Positions 51,029 through 61,000 of a stretch of 64,000 nucleotides of DNA are shown in pieces (position 1 is the stretch's first letter; the number at the start of each line of letters is the position of its first letter). The DNA comes from Rhabditoides inermis (Eukaryota > Nematoda > Chromadorea > Rhabditida > Rhabditidae), in the NCBI GenBank assembly GCA_963966185.1, contig CAWZYM010000045.1, forward strand, positions 246,001 through 310,000. The letters are read 5' to 3'. Both the position numbers and the translations under genes were made by a program. Below the pieces are notes generated by a model that worked only from the letters and a program-made list of their open reading frames with translations, ran no database searches and was not told the DNA's origin.

Positions 51029-53671
51029 TCACTCGTCGGCATCATTGGTTTCCTCTTCTGAATCTATGTTTTCTTCACTGTTTTCTTTCAAACGACGTGC
51101 TTGCTTCGGCTTCTTGTGGAATCCAGGAGGTTCAACAGGCCCCATTCCATGCCCATAAGTGAGAAGGAATGGATCGCTGCCCACATTGACCGCTCCTGAA
51201 GAAAATATTAAAAAAAAACTTTTATTTGTTCATGTTTTGTACCTGATAGAGGGAAGCGGACACCCGCTCCCGCAGGTCCCGTGGGAATAGGAAAATCAAT
51301 TCCTCCGTCAAACAAATAATCATCTCCTGGTTCAACGTCCACTCCAAATCCGAGGTTGTGTACAAATGGATTGCACATGGGTGGCTTGCATCTTAAAGGT
51401 ACGAAGTTTCCCGGCAGTACGGACACAGGAACAGATGGAACGCCAGCTGTAAGCACATCATTTCATGCATTTATTTTACTACGTCATATAGTGGGTCCCC
51501 GTTTTCGCGGTCCGCAAAAACGAAAAATGGAATACGAGATGTGACAGTCCCGACTGATAAATTGAAATACCAGACGCGTTTCGCTAGTTCATTTTTCACT
51601 TTCTTGACCGGTTAGCGGTGTGATCGGAATGGCATACGTAATGTAGGGAAATGAACTGTGTCACCAGCGCAGAAACTACCGTAACCGCGCCGTATTCTGA
51701 AAAGTGATCGAAATGTAATGGAATTGCGAGGGATTGTTCACACTGGGTGTACCAATATCCTCAAGCAAAAACGAGTGCATAAAGTCTTTGCAATTTAGAT
51801 TTATTCGCATTGAAGTCGTGATCGATAATTAATCGATTAACGGAAATAACTCCTCAGCGGATGAATATTTTTCTACAATTTTTGGATGGTAGCTTCTTCA
51901 AACAGTTTACTGGACCTCTACGTTCGAAAATTTGGAAAAAAACGGTTTGGTATTCATAATAATTAGCAAAGTATGAATTTGGTTCTACTTAAAATCAACA
52001 TTAAACAGTTTTCTGGGCAGGAAGGTAGAATCCCGGGTTTTTGAAAAAATAAGGGACAGTTTCCGAAATAAGAGACAGTTTGCAAAAATAAGGTACAGTT
52101 TGCAAAAATAGGGTACAGTTTGCAAAAATAGGGTACAGTTTGCAAAAATAGGGTACAGTTTAAAAAAATAAGGTACAGTTTGCAAAAATAGGGTACAGTT
52201 TCCAAAAATAGGGTACAGTTTCCAAAAATAAGGTACAGTTTAATACCCTCTTAGAAACCCCTATAAAAGGCATAAACCACCATAAAACGCGATGTGTTCG
52301 CTTTCTTGTCCACCTACATGTTTCCTTTAAATGTTTTATGTATGGGTTATGATGAGGTGTACTGCACCGGGATCGCAGTTCCGCCACTTCGTTAACACTT
52401 TGTTAATTTCCTATCAAGTTACTGTTTGATTCAGAAGATGTATGCTATTTCACGTCATCTATTGTAATTCTTTCCATAACGCATCGTATGTAAGATAAAT
52501 TGATTTTTTTTTTAAAGTTCAAAACAAAAAAAAGTATACGAAAAATCGCGCGGGAATATTTTACGTGGTAACGTTAACTGTACCTTATTTTTTGGAAACT
52601 GTACCCTATTTTTGCAAACTGTACCTTATTTTTAAACTGTACCCCATTTTCGCAAACTGTACCCTATTTTTACAAACTGTACCTCATTTTTCCAAACTGT
52701 ACCTTATTTTTCCAAACTGTTCCCTCAAAAACCCGGGATTCTACCTTCCTGCCCAGTTTTCTAGTGAAAAAATCAGCATGTGTCATCATGAATGCTTCCT
52801 CCCAAATAAGTGATATGATTCCGTATCAAAGTTACCAACTCGCAGTTATCACCCATTTTGTACCTACAATTGAAAATAACTCGGTTCGTACTGGATGAAA
52901 CTTCATTAAAAAAATCGTGAGAGCATATTTGATAGGCATGCAAACAAACCTACGTTGCAACATTTGAAGATTTTTTGTTCACGGTCAAGATATTCGACAA
53001 AATCTGCCATCGTCCCTTGGGAAAGAGATCATTTCCATAATCGACCGATTGTCTGGTTCGTGTCTGCGTCATTTCTCGTAATTTGCGGACCGCGAAAACG
53101 GGGGACTCACTATATGTAGTTGTTACCTCTTGCTGCATTGAACTTTCCGTCGCTCGCGAGTGTGGCAACAGTCTCGGGGCTGATTCCGAGAACATTGGTG
53201 GGACCGACCAGAGAACCGAATCCTACTCGAGTGTTCGGACGACCGACTTTCACTCCACCTGTACATTAAAAATAGCTTATTATCGATCGCTTATTTTTAC
53301 CTTTGTAATCCCAAATTCCCCATCCGAGAATAGGTACATTGACATTTCCATCAACCGTAATTCGGGTTCCGGGATTGACATCGAGTCCGTTGTTGTACTC
53401 TGATATAAATGGGAAGATGGGAGTGAGTGAGGACGCATCTCGACCAGGATGCGGCTGAAAGAGCAGCAGTGAGAGAGCGAGAGAGAGAAGGAGACAGTCG
53501 GATCACCTGGTAGAAGGGAGGTAGGTTGTAGTCCTCCGCCCTCTGTTCGTATAAGGCTGGATTGGGAGGATACGCCTGTCGCTTGATGCGACGACCGAAG
53601 AAGGTTCGGGTGCGACGCGAATAGATCAAAGTGGCCGTCGTGCACAACAAGAGAGCCATTAAAAACCGCAT
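51029..53671 (-). CDS. Secreted protein with basic cleavage site, unknown
   Basis: Five exons 53507-53671, 53301-53454, 53127-53258, 51243-51446 and 51029-51195 close to 274 codons, 273 aa. A signal peptide (MRFLMALLLCTTATLIYS) is followed by RRIKRQ, a furin-like site. The middle is rich in Gly, Pro and Val with GWGIWDYKGG, RVGFGSLVGP and a two-Cys motif RCKPPMCNPF, then FGVDVEPGDDYLFDGGIDF. The C terminus is basic then acidic (KKPKQARRLKEN; ending TNDADE). It is probably exported and processed; the pattern resembles nematode extracellular matrix or secreted proteins, but I cannot name the family. The third intron (51447-53126) is enlarged by nested transposons. Confidence 0.75.
51487..53114. 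mobile_element. pogo/Tc1-like non-autonomous element, interrupted
   Basis: Inverted termini TATAGTGGGTCCCCGTTTTC at 51487 and the complement of TATAGTGAGTCCCCCGTTTT at 53114 continue through CGCGGTCCGCAAA. Flanking TA and the AGTGGGTCC-like terminus suggest the Tc1/mariner/pogo group. Excluding the hAT MITE inserted inside, it is about 0.9 kb without an open frame. It lies in the intron of the secreted-protein gene. Confidence 0.75.
52015..52754. mobile_element. hAT-type MITE with internal inverted tandem arrays
   Basis: Terminal inverted repeats of 30 bp begin GGGCAGGAAGGTAGAATCCC. An exact 8-bp duplication AGTTTTCT flanks it (52007-52014 and 52755-52762). Subterminally, about ten copies of a 19-20-bp unit (AAAAATAGGGTACAGTTTGC type) at 52040-52245 face about seven inverted copies at 52575-52725. 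It is inserted in the pogo-like element, so it is younger than it. Confidence 0.93.
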
Positions 53672-54168
53672 CCTAAAATACGATTCAAACAGTGCAAATA
53701 GTGTTAGCATTTAATACAGCCATTTAAAATAATCACACGTGAGAGTCGCCACACCGGGCTGATGTGAAAGTAGCGATTGGATCATTCTCGGATTTCTCCG
53801 CGGACCGTGAAATCCAGTTGTTATCTCGAGTGAAACGGGAAAGGAGCGGATAAGGAAGGGTCGTATATCATGCGTCGTAGTGAGAAGTGCACGAAACAGG
53901 TGGAAGTAGCGAGTAAAAATAGCGGTTTGGAACAAGATTGAATGACAGCGAGAAGACTCAACTCTCACTAACACTACTCTCTCTCGCACCCTGGCCATTT
54001 ATATTTTCTGAAAACAATGTAACCATAAACACGATTTATTTGCATATTGTAAGATAATCGAACAGAAACAAAATATAAGCTGGTGCGAGGAACGAAGGGT
54101 TTGAAGCGGTTTGTAAAGTGCGTTTGAAACGAGTTGAAATCGCGTGTGAGGGCGCGTGTAAGAGGCGT
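53672..54168. other. Spacer upstream of the secreted-protein gene
   Basis: Contains a 95-codon minus open frame without family signature or good splice context, probably 5' untranslated or intron. AATAAA-type sequence for the upstream gene is not obvious. Confidence 0.35.
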
Positions 54169-56310
54169 TCAGATGATGAGGCGCAGAGTGTGGTGGCGGA
54201 GTCGGTCGAACCACTTGGCGGCCCGACGGCGGTGCGCAGCCTCCGCGTCCGCACACACAGGCTGCACGGGCGGGGCCGGCGAGTGATCCGAGATGGAACG
54301 CGCAGTCACTGTGCCACACTCCAACGCACCCTCCGACACACACAACTCCGACAACGACGACTCTGAGTGAACACAAACATGCTGACAAATAATAGTGGCA
54401 GCATACCTGCCACCGTGCGGTGTTGTTGAGTGAACTGCCAGAATGAGGGAAGATCAGCGGCCGACATCTGGGAACATGCCAACGGAACGCACTCATCAGC
54501 CTGAACGGGTTCTCTCAGTCTCTTCCTTGGCCACTCCTCTCACTTCGGGAGTCCACGCCGGATACGACGCCGTAGTCGCCGCAAACGCTGGCGACCCTTC
54601 TTCGGGAGGAGTACGACCTGGGTTCAAAATACAAACTACAAGCTTCAGATGGCATACCAGCCGACTCCCGCAACCGCCACTCGAACACGTCATCCTTTTG
54701 TTCCGGAGTGAGTACAGATATAGACGCGGTCGAGACAGACGCTGGAGGGGCGGAGCTAAAAGAGGCGGGGTTTTTTTTTCTTTCATTTTTTTTGGCTTAC
54801 TTGAACAGCTCCGGTGTCCAGGCATTGAGTTTCTTTCCGAACATGTTGAGTTCGGAGAGGAATGCGTGGAGGGAAGGACGCGAGGAGCCAAGGTGGGCGG
54901 AGCCAGAGTGGGCGGAACGAGGCGCCGTCGCATAGACAGTCGTTGGCTGCGGCCACTCGCTGTACGTGAGAGCGTCGTGTCGATAGTGCTCGCGGAACAT
55001 AGCCATGATTGAATCTGCAATGATTGTCGATGATTATCGATCGATTATCGATCACCTTGATTCGATATCTGACACGCAGTTTCGACTCCCGATGTTCGCT
55101 GCTCGTCGAATCCGGCCGCAATTCGCGAGAAGTGCTCGACAAATGGTGAGGGCGGGGCTTGCATGGGCGGGGCGTCGCACGACTCGATCAGAATCGTCTC
55201 ACAGCGCGAGCGATTCATCGGCTGCGGCGACCTTCTTGAAATCAAACTTTGCAGATACGTATACGCGTTTTGTTATTATTTTTGACTACCTCGTGGACGC
55301 AGATTCGTCAGACGCGGATTCTGCGATCGGACTCATCACCGGGCGACCGTCGCTGTAGATCTGTCGACCGGAAGACTTCCTACACGGTACTCATCATGAT
55401 ACAATACAGTCCAGGCCGCATTACTTTCCGGAGAGATAGACGACGGTGCGCATGGGGGCGGGGCTGGCGTTGGTCCAGCGGCCGAGCTGCTTGCGAGTGG
55501 CCCGGAGCGACGGCACAGGCTGGTAGCTCGCCTGACCAGTCACCATTCACATATCCAAATTCACTCTCGTCCACCCACCGTGAACATGTCTGCTTGGTGT
55601 GGTTGGTGGGCGCGCATGCGATCTGAAGGGCAAGTGTAGGGAGTAGGGGTAGGATGTACTCACACACAGGCCGCGCCTCCTCTTGTCGCCACTCGTACGT
55701 CGCGTACGTCTGGTGCAAGAAGTCAGCGCGCGTCATCGGAGGCCGAGTCTGCCGTCCAGGTACACTACTGCTTTGCCGTCAGCTACGCCCACCTTGGTGT
55801 CGAGCTGTCGGACAGAGGCGCGCTGTGTGGCGGCGGTCACATAGTCGTCGTCGCCCGCGCCGTCCCACTGCGTAGGCGCCCACTTCTCCTCGCACTGCGT
55901 AGATGCCCTCTCGTCATAGCCCATCATGTGGTACACGTCGCCACCCATCAGCGATACCATACTCTGCTGTCCGTACCCACGCGCCTCCTCGGTCACTGTA
56001 TCATGCTGTACGTACAGTACACTTTTCAATCTACCGTACCCTCAGTCTCGCTGCCGCTTGATTCCGACGTCTGCAGGTCGGGCATGAGCAGCCCGCATGG
56101 TGACTCGACTAAACCAACACCTGGCTTCGCCCCTTTTCGCTCCGCCCCGCACCATATTTCCCGTCGGAGAGAAGAGTGGAGTGTAGGTCCGAGTAGGAGA
56201 CAGTGACGAACGAGCAGTACTCGTCGCTGCTGCTTCGCTCGTCGCTGCAACCAATCGATAATCGATCGATATGTGATGGCTGATGGCTACCCGTGGGATA
56301 GCGTGGCCAT
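54169..56310 (-). CDS. Uncharacterised, mostly disordered protein
   Basis: A chain of short exons begins at ATG 56308-56310 (MATLSHG, joined to DERSSSDEYCSFVTVSYSDL) and ends at TGA 54169-54171 (KWFDRLRHHTLRLII). Well-supported exons are 56291-56310, 56153-56244, 56040-56108 and one ending at 55995. Later ones include segments with YVTAATQRASVRQLDTKVGV, ATYEWRQEEARP, LGRWTNASPAPMRTVVYLSG, GRQIYSDGRPVMSPIAESAS, FVEHFSRIAAGFDEQR, FREHYRHDALTYSEWPQPTT and LPSFWQFTQQHRT. Introns of 41-46 nt include one made largely of ATCGATAATCGATCGAT. The junction near 54800 does not close cleanly. Ser/Thr/Pro-rich with no domain I recognise. Confidence 0.55.
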
Positions 56311-56592
56311 GCGCGGCGAGCGGAGGGAGAGGACGGCGGGGAAATGACAGCCACACTCGCTCCATTCCAAATCGACGCGTCCACTTCGAGAGAATCACTT
56401 TATGCCAATCGAACGTGAATGCTAATGTCAATCAAATGAGTGCGGGACGTGAGGGAACAAAAACAGAAAGAGATAGGATAGAATCTTGGTGGCTTGCTGG
56501 TACCCGTAGTGTGTGTATGGAGAAGTGCGCGATGCGAATGGCCGGGGAGATCAATATGCAAATGAGATGATCATTTGCATATGCAAAGGAGG

Positions 56593-57982
56593 TCACACAT
56601 CGACGATCGCCTCGTCGATCGACTTGCGGTGCGATATGTGCGACCTGGAGAAAGGAATAAGGGGGCGTGGTCAGCGGGGGCGGTACCTGTCGAGGAATCG
56701 CTCGCAGCATCGCAGTGAGATGACGACAACGAGTGTATATGATAGAAGGAGGAAATCGAGGAGGAGAGCGAACATCAGCCACTCGAACAACGTCTGCAAA
56801 CGTACATTTATTTATTTATTTGTACGTATATAGTAGTGCATATTAAAATACTAAAATCATACATAATCAGTGTTTTTTCATGGATTTTCAAATTCCCTTT
56901 TTTCGCACTTTTCACCTGTGTTAGTGAAACGAACACTATTTTTGATAGCGGTTTGCCCACGCAAGCTATGATTCTATAATACTATAATTTCTTGTCCCTC
57001 ACGCTTTTAGGTATTTCCATTTCCATGATCAAGATGTACACATAAGATGGAAGAAAGATAATAGAGAACGCAACATTTTCATGGTAATGACATGTTCGCA
57101 GAAAGAGCGAATGTCAAAACAAACCACCTATAACCAATGCCCAATGCTGTTATAATGTAAATGTAATGTGTAACATTTTGTTAGCGAAGACAATGCACAT
57201 GTAAAAAGCAGAGAGTCTTACCTGTTTTCGCATTTCTCCAACGAGTATGTAGAGAACAATAGAGAAGACAACCATTGTGATGCTGAAATAAAATAAGTAA
57301 ATAGTTGTTACGTAAGTACTTAGTAATTGTAATATATATGTTAACACAGTTGCCAATCAGAATCATCAGTAAAGCGGGGGAGGAAAAGATAGACAGAGAA
57401 TGTATCTGTCATGACGGATAGTTGTGTGGTCTTGTGAGTGAAGACGAAAGGATCTCTTTATATACACCCAGGTTGATTGGTGATCAATCAAAGGGACCAG
57501 AGCACCAGAGCGACAGAAAACGCAAGAGATAAGAGAAGGAGGGAGGGAGAGAGGGAAAAGGTAGAGGGAGAGAGATAGGGATAGTGGGAGAGAGTTTCAT
57601 GTGCTACCTGCATCATCTATGTTGAATATAGCTAATCACACAGAGTGCAGTCGTGGGCATACTTTTTGACATGCGGAACTAATATAAATGACCAGTAGTG
57701 GCCGGTGCATTGCATTAGATATCATGCTGTATATACGGATATATAAACACTTCCGCTTTTTCGTGTCGTGATCGCAAATTTTTGAAGATTACTCTCCTGT
57801 ATTTAAAATTACCACGTATGTACTTTGGAAATATATGTATGCATTCGAATCTCGCATATTTGAACGAGAATAAAAAAGTTTGCACTATGCTCGAAGAAAG
57901 AGGAGTGCGATATACATAGCGGGTTGGAGATGAGAGTAATTAATTATGTGATCAGTGATAGACGAAAAAGAGGTGGGAGGAA

Positions 57983-58052
<70 letters not shown>

Positions 58053-61000
58053 GGAAGGGGGATAACGGGTAGCCCCACGGCGTGAATGTAACAAATGAGT
58101 GACTGCTCTGACCGAGGCAGCTGGCATATCACTGATACCATATCAGAACGTACAAATACAATCAAATTTCTAGGTAACATACTCAATCTAATTATATATA
58201 CTGGAGTAATGCATTCTGAATAGCAAATCAATGCGTGTGATTTTTGAGTGAGAAACGGATTTATTTTATGAGTGAAGTTCTAGTCTGTCTAGTCTAGAGG
58301 GCGATTGTTTTTTATTCGCTAAACAATGCTGGATGTAATTTGATAGAACAGTACATTAGAAAAAGGGGGAGTTGTGATAAGAAATACATGAAGAACAATC
58401 CAGTTTCGGCTCCTTTCACCTGACTGGATTGTTCGGACAGTCTCATGCTAGGCGGAGCACTCATCAGAGATGACCACGCATGAGAGGTTAACACAAACAT
58501 ATAAGACAAGGACAACAACAAACATATACTAGTTAGTAAATATTATAAAATAATGATCGAAATAACAGATAACTCATATGGAAGAGCCGTTGCGAGGAGA
58601 ATATGCGGGGGAAGAGTAGATGTGGCAGCGGCAATCAGTGCGAAAATAATAGGGGGCGCAGACAATGCGCGACTGTGGGTCAGCGGGTAAGAGAGAGGCG
58701 AGAGAGGCGGCGACTGTGGGTCAGTGGGTGAGAGACAAGAGAGAGGCACAGTAGCAGACAGTTCTAGTTTGGCGCGCCATAATTATTAGATTTACTTGAT
58801 TAGTGATAGAACATCAGACACACCACGAATGTTATGCTTTACCATCATTGATTTATTCCGCATAACTAATTTACAGAATTCTAATTCTACTTTTCTCCGC
58901 GGATACTCATTTTTGAGAAAGTTGCACACTAACTGTTTGCATCTAACCTTAAAGGAAGCTGTCTCTGTGCATGTTCTGAAAATGCGTGTGAGTTCACCGT
59001 TCATTGTGTTCCAACCCACAGACATCTTTATATTAGAATTGTAGTTCGGATATCTGACTACTTCAAAATTGTAATCATCTGTTTTGTTATATAATTCCAC
59101 TGAGAACTGGTTATGTGCCTTTGCAATATTCAAATCCAAGAAGATTGCATTGTTTGGTCCGACGTTCGTTTGTTCTAGTGTGAGGGAACTATGGTATACA
59201 CTGTCAACTGTTCTCTGCAGAGCATCATTTGTAGGATTATGGACAATCAAGAGATCATCCATATACCTATATGCCTTGAAACCAGACTTGAAAACATTTT
59301 CATTTGCTTTAACGTATTCGAATTCCATGGAAGAAAGTGTTAGGTCTGCCAACGATGGAGAGGCATTGTTTCCCTGAGGGATACCGGATGTTTGCTTGAA
59401 AAGTTTATCTCCATAAATTGCAAAACTGTTGTGAAGAATATATTGAATCATGAATTTCACATCTACTGGTGTATATTTGTTTCTATTTACATTATTCTCA
59501 TCGTTAGAATAATATGCCTTTTTATAACCGGAAATAATGTACTTTTTCCCGCTATTGTTAAAACATAGGTCTACAAGTTTGAACATATTCTGCATGACAA
59601 CTCCATGGGGAAGATTTGTGAACAGACTAGCAAAATCAGCACAATAGAGGTCTTTATGCTGTTTATTTGTGATATTGTTGATGGAATTGATTGCTTCTTG
59701 GCTGTTTTTGATTGACCAGTATATTTCGGTATTGTTACGCTGTCTGATCAATTTGCAATAATTAGCAAAATGTGATTTGAGATGGGATAGTATCAACTGC
59801 AATTCTAATGAAATTGGTTTGAGACTACTATTAAAAGCTCCAGTTATAAATCGAAATTTTATTGGGCTTTTATGCATTTTTGGGATCGCATAAATTCTAG
59901 GTAATGTTTTATTATCAGCCTCAATTGTATTAAAAGATTTTGTTTCAGAAATATGCCTAAGCACAATGTTGTCGATGGACTCTTTTTCATACAAAGCATA
60001 TGTTTCATTACTACTGTTCACCACGTTGTTTATGGCATCGTAGCCTAGTTCTTTATTCATGATTTGAATGTAAAGTTTGTTACATGTCAGCGCAAAGTTC
60101 CCTTCTGCCTTATCTATTGGTGTTATGACAAAGTGTTTTTGTAGTTGGGATAAAGTTTCTTTAGAATAGTTAATGTACTGAAAATCAAATTTATCATATT
60201 CTTCATTGTAGCGTTTGCTTAGGTGCATCTTTACTCGTGATGAAAAAACTTCAAAAGTATTTAGTGGAATGTTATAACTCTTCTGAAGTTTATCCAAGTG
60301 AGTGGTTACATGTTCTAGAATAGTTTCAAGACTTTCTATTTTGTTAACTAGTTTTGGTGTTCTGAACTTCGTACCTTTCAGCATTATTGTTCTCAAATTG
60401 ATGTCCTCAATAATATTCAAATTACCAGTGACCACATGTTCATGGTGAGAATCCTTATATTGGGAATACTTTGAATCACACATGCAATCGCCTAGTAAAA
60501 TTTCCCGTATACGTTCTGTGGTTAGTGTTTTAAGGAAGCGGTTATAGTTACAAATTACAGAGGAAATTGGAAGATCGTATTGGTAAAGTATTCTAGTATT
60601 CAACACATTTTTATCGTTATAAATTTGTTCTCGTGTAATTATATTACGGAAGCTACGGTTGATTATTTTCGCAATGTTCACACTTTCCAAGAATTTTCCA
60701 TCATAATTAATTTTCAAATTGTGAAAACGTGTAACTGTTTGTTGTGCATTGTTTAGTTTCATAAGTGATTTACACGTTCCCGCAAAAATCTTAAGTTGAG
60801 TGAGTTTATTCAAATTATTAAAATCAGAATTATTTATCATAAAATCAATCAACTTATCCGTATTATTTCGTGAAATAGTTTTAAAAAACTTGTGCAATGA
60901 AAAGCCTTTGTTCTTTTCAACTTCCGAAACAATATCTGATATCGACATTAAATTATAATTTGCTGGCCGACTTCTTCTCTTTTTACCACGACATTTCTTA

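Noticed and set aside
53711..53998. 95-codon open frame as a gene
   Set aside because: No family signature, no splice partners, and its position directly upstream of the secreted-protein gene suggests untranslated or intronic sequence.
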